Shown here: positions 11,297 to 22,967 of the stretch, piece after piece
How the letters are laid out: every line of letters begins with the position of its first letter
Position numbering within the stretch: the stretch's first letter is position 1
Source: Podospora bellae-mahoneyi
Lineage: Eukaryota; Ascomycota; Sordariomycetes; Sordariales; Podosporaceae
Reading direction: 5' to 3'
Assembly: GCF_035222275.1 (NCBI RefSeq)
Contig: NC_085885.1
Coordinates: 3,348,001-3,412,000 of the forward strand
Length of the DNA: 64,000 bases
The notes under the pieces: generated by a model
What the model was told of the DNA's origin: nothing
Database searches by the model: none
Seen by the model: only the letters and a program-made list of their open reading frames with translations
Translations under genes and position numbers: made by a program

Positions 11297-11566
11297 TCAC
11301 TGCAAACAATTCCCAGTGTCATACACCAACCCCCCATCCGGATAGTTACCATTATCATCCACCCAAATCCAATACCCACCCGTCCCTAATTTGAAAAACT
11401 GGCGTTTCCATCCATTTGGATGGCCATACTGGTAATGACCAGGAGCCACCTCCCACAATGGCTTTCCTGACCACCACTCGTATGTACGAGGTATTCCGTT
11501 AACAGCAACGGTCACCGTCTTTCTTTTCGAACCCTGATGAGTTTCCAACATCGCCGAACGACGCAT
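11297..11566 (-). CDS. Small Trp-rich hypothetical protein
   Basis: A single exon of 89 codons from ATG at 11566. The protein is rich in Trp, Tyr and Gly (YEWWSGKPLW, GYWIWVDDNGNYPDGG), a pattern typical of small beta-sheet folds, and has no signal peptide. An earlier in-frame TTG would add six residues. I do not recognise the family. It lies about 140 bases downstream of the kinase-like gene's start, on the same strand, and may instead be one exon of a larger or broken gene. Confidence 0.4.
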   Translation of the reverse strand: MRRSAMLETHQGSKRKTVTVAVNGIPRTYEWWSGKPLWEVAPGHYQYGHPNGWKRQFFKLGTGGYWIWVDDNGNYPDGGLVYDTGNCLQ

Positions 11567-12139
11567 CCAGCCTCTCCATGCCAATCGGTAGAGTGCGTAT
11601 TAGATGGTACATTGTTCCTGGGAGAGTTGCCCCCTGGGTATAATACAGATATCGATGTGGCAGTTCTCATCCTTTATCTGATCCTTGCTCGCAGCTCTGA
11701 ATTGCAGAATGACGAGGAAGAGTGAATCGAAGACGAAGACTTGAGTGCACTTGTAACGATGCGCATATCTACCCCTCCGATAAGCTCAAGAAGTTAACCA
11801 GACACATATTACTTACCCTTTCATCTCCCTTTGGAGTTTCTTCGTCATATCGCCTGGGTTGTCCACCCACCCCCGTTGACTTGGTGCCCACTCGCTTGGT
11901 ATGATAACATACAGCTGCTTCTGCTCTCCTATCATGGCGGCTCTCTCAAGCAGGGGTTCAGTCCTGGCCACGTGAGCTAATAGTCAACTGTCACTAATAT
12001 ATTTGTCGGTCCAGTCGGCCCACAGAGCGATCTAGGCCAAAAAACGGCCCATGGGAAAACGCTAGACGGAACGGTTCAAAATTCTGGTCGAAATCACGGG
12101 TCACATTGCCTTCGCTTAGAATTTCTTGTTGAAGGAGAT

Positions 12140-12286
12140 TCAGAGAATGAGCGGGGTACTGTAGTTTTCTGTGAGATTTCGCCTTGGTTCTAGGTTAAGT
12201 AAGGCTATAGCCCCGTCTACATTACTTATATCGTCCAAATAGTAGCCGATAAAAGTCTTTGGGTTTCTGTACCCAGCGAACTTCAT
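12140..12286 (-). pseudogene. Fragment like the C-terminal part of a DUF3435 recombinase-like protein
   Basis: A 48-codon open stretch on the minus strand reads MKFAGYRNPKTFIGYYLDDI then SNVDGAIALLNLEPRRN. The order FAG(H/Y)..P.TF...Y......DG followed by a basic RR is what I associate with the end of fungal DUF3435 proteins, the tyrosine-recombinase-like group that includes Starship captains. Sequence upstream on the same strand (up to about 12,600) is AT-rich and broken by stops in all frames, so the catalytic part cannot be confirmed. This is similarity by eye over a short stretch. Confidence 0.4.
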
Positions 12287-13417
12287 TACTTAACCAAGCG
12301 AATAGCCGCTATCTATCGTAAATTAGTTTAATATACCGCAGACCTCACGAGAAAGTTTCCTTACCGTTAACCTTAATAAGTAATTCCTTCCGGAGGCATA
12401 TAATCCTATCCCATTTATAAATCCCAACCATACTACCTATACGGAATACTGGGCACCCCACACGGTTACGTTTTTAATCTTTTTAGTTAGTCCATTTATA
12501 GATATCTCCGGAAAGATTGGATGTCCAAAACCTCGTATTAAAGATATTATCGATAGTCTTATAGTCTTTAAAAGGACCCGCTAAAATTATGATTGCGAGT
12601 AAAAATAAGAGGCCATTGGTTTGGGGTGCGGCCACAGGCCAGCGGGTATGAGTAAGGAAGTGGGGCTCTCTGAGGATTCGGGGGTTCAGGGGTCATGTAT
12701 ATAGGCGGTCTGCTTCGGACATTCTATTTTAGACAGATCATCGACTTTTATTTCTTCGTATTTTTGCGCTTTGCATGCGTCCAGGCAGTTCTGGCCCTCT
12801 GATCAGGCCAATCCGGTGCTTACTGTGCGGCCTGCGAGCCCACAAAGTCTTTTGTTTGTCCTACGTGAAGTGCGGCCTGCGAGCGAGCCACTGTCACGCA
12901 GGTGTGTTCATTCAGAGCCCTGTTGAGGGTATATTTGTGGTGTTGTGGTTGTTTTGTGTGTTTTCTCACCATTTCAATATGAGAGGCTCCTGTAAATTCT
13001 TAGATAAGAACGGAGAGGGGAAATGTAGAGATTGGGAGGAATATAAAGAAAAAATGGAGATTCAAAGAGAAACGCTGGCTATTTGTAGAGATGGAGTATA
13101 TATAGCCTCCTCTAACCTTCTTTATGCCGGTGTTACAAGCGCATAGTATACGGTTCTAGGGGACAAAATAGATTACTCGCTGGGTTGGGTTTGGGACCCC
13201 GGCTAATATCCCCCATAAACAAACAGGTAGATACGTAGGCGGAAAATATTTTGATCATTTTTAAGGGTCCTATACCCGCACTTAGGTCTAGCGCTAAAAT
13301 TTATATATATACTAAATTATCGGCTCCCCGGTCCGTAGTAGTCTAAGACCCAGTCGGCTTAGTGATAGGAATACATACTAGCCCTACGGCCAGAGCCCGC
13401 AACGCCCACTACTTTAC

Positions 13418-13800
13418 TATTTAAATAAAGTAGGAATACACGTTTTCGAAAAAAGATCAAACATATTTTTCAGTTTATAGACTAGCTCCGCACTAGCTAC
13501 ATCAAAGAGCTGCTTCTGGCGCTCATAAATACCCCTTATCATCTCAATACCTGTAGGGTCGAACAACTCCAAAAACGGCTCCAGCCAGCGGCTCAGATTA
13601 CGGAAAGGTTAGAATATCTAGCTTAAAATCTTACGTACTCGAAAGCTTAAAAATAAACGAATATATAATTTTCATTTTACAGATTAGCTCCGCATACTAG
13701 TTACATTAAGAAGTTATTTTTGGCTCTAGTAAAGGTTACTAGTCATAACCCTCAATATCCAAATTGGAACGACTCCGACATCGGCTCCATTATTTCTACC
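13418..13800 (-). repeat. Decayed tandem duplication containing a coding fragment
   Basis: Two segments about 200 bases apart are related: 13471-13533 and 13672-13737 share GACTAGCTCCGCA-type blocks, with the second carrying mostly C-to-T or G-to-A type differences and more AT. In the first copy the minus strand is open for about 58 codons (SRWLEPFLELFDPTGIEMIR onward, ending KTCIPTLFK then stop at about 13,418). The second copy has stops. The family is not recognised. The pattern fits RIP acting on a duplicated sequence. Confidence 0.5.
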
Positions 13801-14029
13801 CTACCGCTCTAATAGTTAACGAGATTCTTCTCCTTAGGTAGTATATAGGTAAGACGTTAAGTATAATATATAATCTATATGTTATTATAGATATTTAAGT
13901 TAAGGTAGTGGATAAGCTAGTATATATTTAATATTGAGTAAGGAAGAAGTTAAGCTGATAGGTATAAATTCAAGGTTCTTAAGAGAAAACTTTCGGAGAG
14001 CACCTAATCTATCAATGTCACGTAGTCAA

Positions 14030-14250
14030 TAGGGTAAGCATACCCTAAGCAATCCTTGTACAGGATGAGAAATCCCTAAGTAATCCCTGAGCAGGATGAG
14101 CAAACTCTGAGCAATTCCTGAGCAGGGTGAGCATACCCTAAGTAGCCCCTGAACAAGGTGAGCAGACCCCGAGCAACCCTGAGTTGGGTGTGTAAACCCT
14201 GAGCAAACCATGAGCTGGGTAAGCAGACCAGAGCCGAAGATGAGCCGGTC
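14030..14250. repeat. 31-bp tandem repeat array, about six units
   Basis: Units of 30-31 bases starting at 14043 approximate CCCTGAGCAATCCCTGAGCA followed by GGGTGAGCAAA. Each contains the same CCTGAGCA and GGTGAGCA half-units as the array at 8219-8300. Substitutions are mostly transitions. It lies at the right edge of the AT-rich block. Confidence 0.8.
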
Positions 14251-15568
14251 CTGAGCTCCGCCTGGTTTAGTTTGGATAAAGCGGCGAGAAGTCACGTGGC
14301 GAATTATGTCCAGATTCCGGTGTTGTTACATCACCAACAGCTCCCACGAAACCTCCAAAGCGATACAGAAAGCAATCCGTTCTCTCGGAAAAGCCAGAAA
14401 CCCTGCTCTTCTTCTTCAAGCAGCTGTCTGACACGTTCTTGTTGACTCTCTTTTCCCAACAAAGCCGCATCCTGTGGGAATGCTTTGGGGTCGGGGGCCC
14501 ACTCACGAGTTCAAAGATCTAAGTAAGTCCCTATGTCCAGCTTTGAGGTCTTGTTTTGTGTCACAACAAGCCACTGACCTTCGAGTTATGTAGCCTAGAA
14601 GGTAAGACTGCTATCAAACACGGATATAAATGCAAGCTTGAATCAGTATTCCTCACAGCTTCTTGTCCCCCTTTCGCCCAGCAGCCAAGAGGCTGTTTTC
14701 GCGGTTGTCCAACAGCGCAAAGAACTCGAAGCATTCTTCCATCCAGCAGCCTTTGTCAGCGATGATAAGGAGCTTGAAACAATCTTCCGAGATGCCATCT
14801 CCCTCCAGGTCAGTCTCGCCCTCCAAACAGCCTGGTGGTACTGCGCCTATCCTGCCCATCGTCATGACCGCCCACCACACCACGCGATAACCTTTCACGA
14901 CATCACCATGGCAGGACGCCATCGTACCACCAAATCCCACGTAAACCGCGTCACGTTGACCATCTCCCCCGCTCTGATAAAGCGAGGTGACTCCCGGGGC
15001 GATGACTTTAGCACGGAAAAAAGTGATTTGCCAGAGTGAAGTTATCCGCGGACACTCAACTAGACAGTATATTTACAAGCATATCGCTTCTGCGTTCAAG
15101 TTGGGTGGTATCAGTCGGTTGGCCAAGTGGATGATCTAAGTGTTTCAGCCAAAGGGGCAACGGGAACATAAGAGTGGCGAGGGTATTGTAAGGCGTTGGA
15201 GTACTGGGTTGATGGGTAGAAAGGGAACATCGAATGGGGAAAAGGAAGAGGAGAGGGAAGTGCAGTTGGTGAATACTTGAGTATTGAACCCATCATCCAT
15301 TCAGTGGAAACAAAAATAGCAAGGCATCTACTTACCTGCATTCAGTGAAATGCTGCTGTTTCTCCTAGCTTTAGAAACCCACATGACAACATCTCGTAGA
15401 ATCGTCAGCAAGAATCCCATAAATGGCACTACCGTGACGTCTACCCGACAGCGACATTCCCGAGGAAGAATATATGTATGTAAGGGAAACTCAACGTCTT
15501 TGTGGCGCAGCCAGCTGCCAGAAACTTGAGCTGACATTCCAACTACAAACAATCACCAACACACAAAA

Positions 15569-15642
15569 GCCCGTGTGGCGCAATTGGTTAGCGCGTCAGA
15601 CTTTTAATCTGAATGTTGCGAGTTCGAGTCTCGCCATGGGCG
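15569..15642 (+). tRNA. tRNA-Lys (UUU)
   Basis: The 74-base sequence folds as a standard cloverleaf. The acceptor stem is GCCCGTG with CATGGGC (one G-U pair), discriminator G. The anticodon stem CAGA/TCTG closes the loop CTTTTAA, giving anticodon TTT. The T arm contains GTTCGAGTC. No intron is present. Normal composition of the surroundings marks the return to core genome. Confidence 0.95.
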
Positions 15643-16142
15643 TTGTTGATGCAGATATTTTCTCCTCTTTTGCTGTCATCATCTTTCTTTTGGCTTTGTT
15701 GATGGGTCATGTCTTTTTTTTCTTGGCTGTAACCATCTCTGGTGTTGCGTGACGAGGTTGGTGTCCAGTGGAGTGATGTAGGAACAAAACGCTGATGGCA
15801 ATGGGCACAACCTCCAGAAAGTCATGCTGTGGAGTACATACAGTAGTAGGTACTTACTTATTGCTACAAGTGTATGGTATAACCGAAGAATGGCTAAATC
15901 AGCTACTAGCTATTTACATGGTCCCTATCACACGCAGGCGCGCATGGTCCCATATATAAGCTTGTAGAGCCTCCATCCCAAGCATGGCTAAGGTAGAAGA
16001 AAAGCGATGCGCCCAAGCTTGAATCTAATCCGGCCTCTTCCATGATGCACATCACTCTGCCTTCTTCTTTCCTTTGTGCGTTGCCTTGCCTTGCCCATTC
16101 GTGAAACCTTTGGGCAGTCAAGCTCCAACCCCATAACAACTC
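15643..16142. other. Intergenic between tRNA-Lys and the PHD gene
   Basis: A T-rich run follows the tRNA (15,712-15,724), compatible with an RNA polymerase III termination zone after a short trailer. No gene is seen. The right part is the 3' flank of the PHD-finger gene. Confidence 0.4.
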
Positions 16143-17800
16143 TTAAACCTTCATCCCATTCTCCCACACTTTCCTCCCGCGATCATCATATACTATCGAG
16201 CTGAACGCCTCAAAATCTTCCCCTTCCGCATCCAAAAGCCCCCCTTCATCCAGTACATCAGCCCCAAGCCTAGCATACAGTCCCTTCCCTGGCTTCGGCC
16301 ACAATAACGTCAGTGGATCTTCCTCGTCTTCCTCCTCCTGCTGCCCAGCCGTCCGATCCTGGCTACCTCTCGCACTCCCATTGGACTGGACCTTTCTCAT
16401 AAAATTAATCTGTTATCAACACCCTCGTTAGCAAGCTGAACATATCATCTCAAGGAGAGTAAAAGCAAAGAACCCTGACAAAGGAAAAAAAAAGGATACC
16501 ATACCCCTTGCCCAGTAGGATTAGCATTCGCCCTCGTAAACAAACCTTCTGTTGTACCCCCGGCAAACAGCCCCCTCGGCGCACCACTCGCGTCAACCCC
16601 CGTGTCCACCACCGGACTAGGGAAAATTGGCAAATCAGGATGAAGCTCCAAGCTCGTCATCAACAAACCAACAAGCTCCTGTGCTGGCAAGGTAGACAAG
16701 TATGCTCTCTTCTGCTGGACGCTCTTCCCAGCCCAGCTCTCCTTCTTTGGCGGCCCCCTGGGAACATGCTCTTGCTTCAGCTTCTTCGCATGACTGCCCT
16801 GTCTTTCCTTCTTGGCGGCACACTCCGAGCAGAACCAGTTCTTGCTCGTGTTCTTGACGATGTCATCTGACACGAACGGGTCGTGACAGTACTGATGCCA
16901 GCCCGCATCACACCCGTCGCAGAAAACAATCTGGTTGCTGCTCGGGGAGTGCATCCTGCTGCACTTCTTGCAGAGAGCCTGCTCGGCGGTCCGTTTGCCG
17001 TAGTGGACTCGTTTCTTGGTGGCCGCTTCCATGGCTGCTGGGTTGTAGGCGTCGGGCTTCAGAACCTGCCTACCGGATTTGGTCATGGTGGCGGTTGGGG
17101 TGCTGTCACCACCACCGCCGGCTGAGAAGGGGCCATTGCCGGTGCTGGCGGTGGTAGGGGTTTCTACTTCAGAATCCGAGTCGGAGATGCCGCTGTTATC
17201 TGCTGACTGGCCCTTGAGGCGCTGGCGATGTTTGTTACTATGGCCGGTGGCCCGACTGTTGGGTTTGCCTTTGGCTTTCTTGACTTTGCTATCGGAGGAG
17301 AGGACCTTTGGGGCAGTAGAGGACTTGGTAGGGGTATTCTTGGAGGAGCCGGTAAGGCCAGCGGTGACTTTACGGATGGCGCTCATGCCGGAGGTGCTCT
17401 TGTTGGATGGCGGGATAGCTAGTGAGGGCGCTGGCAATGGCACAGAGGGAGCTCTCATGGAGAGTGGTGCGGTGGCAGGCATTTGCATGGACATCTGGGA
17501 CGATGTGTTCATGCTCATGACCAGTCTTCTCTTGACATCCTCATATGTGGCTGAGGGGATGCTCGCCGTGATAGACGGTGAGCGAGAGGCCTGCGAAAGG
17601 GCCGCTCCGAGATTACTAGGCTCTCCTTTCAGTCGCTTGAGAATCATCTGAGTAGCCGCTGAGAACTGAGGGATGTATGCTGCCGAGGGACCGGTGCTGG
17701 TAGCACGCGGTGTCAACCCAATCGCCAGGGATGGAGTGGTCTTGGGGGCATCTTTCGGCGCGTCGACAGTCCCTTCTTTTGGCTTCTCTGAACTAGACAT
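16143..17800 (-). CDS. PHD-finger nuclear protein
   Basis: Two exons (17800-16505, 16409-16143; donor GTATGG, acceptor AACAG) encode 520 residues. The N-terminal half is low-complexity, rich in Ser, Thr, Pro and Ala, with a basic Lys stretch (KVKKAKGKPNSR) that could be a nuclear localisation signal. A PHD zinc finger spans about residues 277-326 (CKKCSRMH, CDGCDAGWHQYCHDPF, WFCSEC) with the C4HC3 ligand order. The C-terminus is acidic. PHD fingers read histone H3 tails; no catalytic domain is present, so a chromatin reader or complex subunit is likely. Exon 2 begins INFMRKVQSN, in frame with GQG of exon 1. Confidence 0.88.
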
Positions 17801-18236
17801 GATGATGACCTGTGGTAACACCTGTTTTGTTAGAGATTGGTCGAAAGAGTCGGGTTGCGACCTTAAGCCGAAAGCAGCCCAGAAAACGAGTTGTGCATAA
17901 ATAAAATGTATAACTGAAGACAGATGCCCCCCTTGTATCGTCTGCAGTGTTGGGAGGTGTTCTTGGTGATATTCCGATTATTTCGTTGTGAAGGTGTCGG
18001 TTAGCAGAGTTGCAACAAGATGCTTGGAATAATTCACTGAATGGTCTGATGATGGAAGTCACGGTGCTGGAACTTGGTGGTCCGTTCTTCTGAGGCACGT
18101 GGCTGTCACGTGCATTACCCTAACCCGCGAGGCCATCATGAACTTTTACACGCCTCCTGATTTGACAAGTCGGATATCACGGGTTGTTCAAAGAAATCTA
18201 TGAGAAAACTATATGAATGGGTGGCTCATGTCGTCT
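17801..18236. other. Intergenic between PHD and CoA-transferase genes
   Basis: This holds the 5' leader and promoter of the PHD gene and the 3' flank of the CoA-transferase. A possible leader intron ending in CACAG lies just before the PHD start. No further gene is seen. Confidence 0.4.
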
Positions 18237-19801
18237 CTATCTAACCACACCACTTTCTCGCAGTGCTTGGATTTGGTTGTCATCCATACCAAGATGCTCT
18301 CTCAAGATCTCATTGGTATTTTGTCCGAGAGTCGGTGGTGGTGTTCGTACTCTCGGCTTACTGTGGGAGTATTTGATCGGTGTGTTGACCAGCTTGATGG
18401 GACCGCAATCCCCATGTTCCACTTCCACCACCATATTCCTTGCCTGTGTATGCTCATGGGTCAACGTAGTGAGGACATCATTGACAGCAGCATAAGGCAT
18501 GCCCTTGCCCTCAAAGATACCAAGCCACTCCTGTGTTGTTTTTGTTACCGTGATTTTCTCAATCTCGGCTTCTAGCTCATTCCGGTGTGCTACCCTGGAA
18601 GCATTGATCTTATACTTTTCATCTTCCTTCCACTCTGGACGACCAAGGCCATCGCAAAGAATTCCGAACAAACGATCATTTCCACCACCAAAGAGGATAT
18701 CACCATCTTTTGTCTCAAAGGACTTGTAAGGGACAATAGAGGCTAGCAGAGGTCAGAAGGAGATACTACAATGGTTTGAACATGTAAAACTTACGATGAG
18801 CTGTGCCCCATCGGCCGGTATCCTTCTCCCCACTGATTAAGCTGCTGCTGGCAATATTTGCCAAAGTTGCAGTCTGACAGTCACTCAGTGCAGCGTCAAT
18901 ATGCTGGCCTTTTCCAGTTTTGGCTCGGGCGAGCAGTGCAGCCATAATGCTGTTGCTTGTGTACAGGCCTGTTGTCAGGTCTGTTACTGCAACACCAACC
19001 TTGACTGGAGGGCCGTCTCTGGCGCCAGTGATATGCATCAGACCAAATTCGGCTTCTACCATCACATCGTAGCCGGCACGCTTGGAGTAAGGCCCGTTTT
19101 GGCCATATCCTGTGATGGAGGCATAGATAAGAGCTGGGTTGATCTTGTGGATGGTTTCAAAGTCCAGTCCATACTTCTTAAGCGCTCCTGGTATGTAATT
19201 CTCGACGAGAATATCACACTTGGCAGCTAGCTTATGAAGGATTTCGATCCCGGCTGGGTCTTGAAATGACAGGGCCAGGGACTTTTTGTTGCGGTTAACC
19301 TAAAGACAAATCAGCCTTCAGTTCTCCTGAGCGGCATCCTGATCCAAAGACCTACCCCTAGAAAGTAGGCAGACTCCCCAGGCCCTTCAAGAGCTGAGCC
19401 AGACTTGTAGCTTGCATATGGAGGTCCCCAGGCCCTGGTGTCATCACCTCTGACCGGATGCTCAATTTTGATTACTTCTGCTCTCAACTGGTGTTAGTTC
19501 GAGTTTTCCAATTCGGAAGCGGGCAGTACTTACCCGAGGTCACCTAGGATTTGTGTACAGTAGGGCTACAAGAAACACATATGAATAAGTCTCATGCTTT
19601 GACGCCTTGAGCTTGGAGGAGTCTTACACCGGCGAGAACTCTGGTCATATCCAACACACGGTATCCCTCGAGTGGAAGAGTGACGTCTCCCGAAGCTGCC
19701 GAGCCGGAGAACGTTCGGAAGGCTCCCGGGCCGGGTCCGAAACGCCGGCCCGTTCCGCGGAGCTGCAGGAGAGCACGGGGGACGCCAAGTATGCGGCTCA
19801 T
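18237..19801 (-). CDS. Mitochondrial family III CoA-transferase (SUGCT-like)
   Basis: Five exons (19801-19628, 19565-19534, 19482-19356, 19299-18795, 18742-18237) encode 447 residues. The first 40 residues are Arg-rich without acids ([20 protein letters not shown]), a likely mitochondrial presequence. The family body starts at [20 protein letters not shown] and includes [28 protein letters not shown] and [14 protein letters not shown]. By comparison with formyl-CoA transferase, Asp of LSDCQ (about 251) is the catalytic residue that carries the CoA thioester. The best fit is succinate-hydroxymethylglutarate CoA-transferase, which handles glutarate and related dicarboxylates; substrate remains inferred. 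The second exon is only 32 bases. Confidence 0.9.
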
Positions 19802-20528
19802 TTTGAGAATTGAACAACTGAGGGATTCGATTTGTCGAGAAATGCAAACAAGACAACTTCCACAATGTGTGGTCGATGGAAAGGTCCATAAGGACCATTA
19901 TCCCTGGTGCTGGCAGCACTGGTGCCACTGGCGGGGCTGAAGATCCCCCGCAGCAAGCCGGAACTGCACTGAGCTCCGCAGCAACACGATCATGAATGAC
20001 AGTTGGCCGAGGGTAAAGCCAGAACCTCGGTATTTGACTCATGAACTCTCCAAGACATGAGAGAGACTCCATTTCATACCCCAAAAAAACATGGTCTTAA
20101 AAGAGGGCAGCAGTGACATCTGCATAACACAGCGGGAACAAGGACATGGACTTGAAGCAAGGAAGCTGTGGGACGGTCCAAGTGGGGCGGTAATTCCTCG
20201 GCAAGCAACCCCACCATGGATCCCGTCAGGTCCCTAGTGACCCTCTGCGCTGCGTAACCATGAACGGGACTGTTGGGGCCCGCTAAAACACCAGGCCAAC
20301 CCAGCAATTCAGTGACAGCTGTTCGCGCAGTAAACCAGTAAGTCCAACAGATGCGTGTTTATCATCCAATACCCCGTCGCTGTGATAACTAGCTGCCCAA
20401 TCACGACAACCCTCGTCCCTGAGCCCCCCTTGCGCGCCCGACGCCTAGCTCCTGAAGTTCAACGCCCGAAACTGACACCTCGACTGGAACCGCTGCCTTA
20501 CACGTCGAAGACCTTACGGCTCCCTTGC
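19802..20528. promoter_or_regulatory. Divergent promoter region: CoA-transferase / vps9
   Basis: The region separates two divergently transcribed genes. The frame leading into vps9 is open from 20355 but has no ATG before 20529. No separate gene is supported. Confidence 0.4.
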
Positions 20529-22967
20529 ATGTCTCCCCATAATCAAGGAGAGAGCTCCCATGCCCAAGATGACGGGATAGCCACAGGCGACCTGCCAACG
20601 GCCGGTCAAAGTGCTGATCAGGGCGCTGCATCGAATGAACCTCCAACCCCAGCCCCGGCAAGCGCTGCCGTGGAAGAGGACCTTCTAGACTTGGGTAATC
20701 AGGACTCCCAAGAAACTGAGGACGGCACGGTGGAATCATCGACTCTTAGGCAGGACAAGGGAAAGCAGTCGTCGTCTCTTGACGATTCGAATGACCTGAT
20801 GTCATCTATCGCTACGCTAAAGCCGGCTACTTCGCCAACTACCACGACTGCCACCCAGTATCTCACCATCGAATCCCGGACATACAAAGACCCTACCCCG
20901 CCGACGCCGGCCCCTTCTCAACCTCCTTCCCGAGCACCCTCTACGGCAGCAACTTCACGCTCAAGACATGGATCTTCAGAACCATCACCTACTAGGTCTG
21001 ATGTTGGTTACGACGAGAAACGATATACCAGCGAAGATGAACAAGAAAGCGGGTCAAGATCAGAAATTCAGAGCATCATGGAACAGTTCAGCGAGGAAGG
21101 CGGGGGTCCAGGGGTAGAAGAGGTCATGAGTCCACGGCTGGAGATGGCATCGCCTCTTCTTGGAAGCCCAATGTCTCACCCACCACGGAAATCAAGCTTG
21201 GAGCCTCTCACTCCTAGTCTTGCTCAGCAGTTACAAGAAGGTATACAGGGACTACGCATATCAGGGTCGTCACCGTCAGACACACGTGGGAAGGACAAGG
21301 AAGACTTTGGACCGCCTGTTCCGCCAAAGGACGATTCAATGTACCCCGCCAGTCCAGGGCGTTCGCAGGATGATCTTCGAGGCAACGTGGACTCGCCAAT
21401 GTCGCCGAGTACTCTCCATCGCCCTCCACCCCCAGAGCCCGAACCTGAACCGACGTTGCCATTTGATTTCCACCGATTCTTGGAACAGTTGCGCAATAAG
21501 AAAGCCGATCCTGTTGCCAGATATTTAAAGTCTTTCTTATCCGAGTTTGGAAAACGGCAATGGATGGTACATGAGCAGGTCAAGATAATTAGTGATTTCC
21601 TCACATTTATCGCCAACAAGATGGGCCAGTGCGAGGTCTGGCGCGACGTGTCCGATGCCGAATTTGACAATGCCCGCGAAGGCATGGAGAAACTTGTCAT
21701 GAACCGCCTTTACAGCCAGACCTTTTCGCCCGCGATTCCACCGCCACAGCCAATTCCAGGAGCGAAGCCAAGGAGACGTGGCGGGGAGCGCCCGATGGGC
21801 CCTGGACGACGGGGACAGCACCAGGAGGATGTTGAGCGTGACGAGATTCTTGCTCAAAAGATCAACATCTATAGTTGGGTACGAGAAGACCACCTGGATA
21901 TTCCACCTGTTAATGAAAGTGGCAAGCGGTTCTTGAAGCTCGCTCAGCAAGAGTTGTTGAAGATCAAGTCGTACCGGGCGCCGAGGGACAAGATCATTTG
22001 TGTATTGAACTGCTGCAAAGTCATATTCGGTATGTTTGTTTGTGCTAGATTGTCTCGATCTTTGCTGACACCACACAGGCTTGCTGAAACACGCAAAATC
22101 CGACTCCTCGGCTGACTCGTTTATGCCCATGTTAATCTACGTTGTCCTTCACGCAAATCCCGAGCATCTTGTTTCCAATGTCCAGTACATCCTAAGGTTT
22201 CGCAATCAAGAAAAGCTTGGTGGCGAAGCCGGGTACTATCTTTCTTCGTTGATGGGAGCTATTCAGTTCATCGAGAACATGGACCGGACGACATTAACTA
22301 TTACTGACGAGGAATTCGAACAAAATGTCGAGGCTGCTGTGTCTGCCATCGCCGAGAGGCACCGTGCCGAGTCTCCACCACCTCCTCCGCCTCAGTCTGA
22401 GAAGTCTTTAGCATTGAAAGCACCGTTTGCGGGTCGTGTTTCAGCTGACACGGACGCGTCTCTTCGTCCAGATACCCCACGTCGTTCTATGTCGTCGAAC
22501 GGAGGCCGTGATAGCGGTGAATACAGCGGGAATGATGAAAAGGCGGCCATCACCGGCCTTCTCCGGACGATTCAAAGACCACTCAGTACCATAGGCCGCA
22601 TCTTTTCGGACGAGCCCTCGTCTTCGGAACCCAGTACGAGCATTGCCTCGCCAGCTCGGACGCCTATGCCAGAGAGACCTGATGGTGATGCCCGTCGGCA
22701 AAGGCTGTCTGCCGAGGAGGCAGCTGCTCGGCAAGCCAGTGCCGAGACAGCTGAGGCTCAGCGGCTACACCGAGCAGAACATGCCAATATCGTCGAGACG
22801 CTGGCTGGCATGTTTCCAGATCTTGACAAAGACATCATCAGCGATGTCGTTTACCAAAAGGAGGGAAGGTAAGGATCTCCAGCCCCCCACCCAGGCTTTA
22901 CTGTGAAACTGACATCGTTCTCAGGGTTGGGCTGGCGGTTGATGCCTGCCTTGCTTTATCGTCATGA
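20529..22967 (+). CDS. vps9: Vps9-type Rab5/Vps21 guanine nucleotide exchange factor
   Basis: Three exons (20529-22029, 22079-22868, 22925-22967) encode 777 residues. The first 310 or so are disordered and rich in Ser, Pro and acidic residues. A helical bundle starts at PFDFHRFLEQLRNKKADPV, followed by the VPS9 domain (KINIYSWVREDHLDIPP, DKIICVLNCCKVIFGLLKHA, SFMPMLIYVVLHANPEHL). A CUE ubiquitin-binding motif ends the protein (about 736-777, with MFPDLDKDII and a final LALSS); its tail is encoded by the 43-base last exon. The usual di-Leu of CUE is LALSS here. Vps9 activates Vps21/Rab5 on endosomes for vacuolar sorting. The start is the first in-frame ATG. Confidence 0.93.

Larger units (their letters stand above)
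11585..15568. other. AT-rich, RIP-like gene-poor block
   Basis: From about 12,100 to 14,030 the composition turns AT-rich with many TA and TTA/TAA runs, unlike the flanks, as expected of RIP-mutated repeats. No intact gene is supported. Recognisable pieces (DUF3435-like tail, duplicated segment, 31-bp array) are listed separately. Around 14,300-15,040 composition returns to normal and an open plus-strand frame of about 130 codons (14,638-15,039) lacks an ATG and any known domain. Confidence 0.6.

Noticed and set aside
12775-13146. A 123-codon open frame from an ATG, with duplicated TGCGGCCTGCGAG and Cys pairs resembling a zinc-binding domain.
   Set aside because: The Cys spacing fits no family I know, the frame lies in decayed AT-rich DNA, and the duplication alone explains the repeated Cys pairs.
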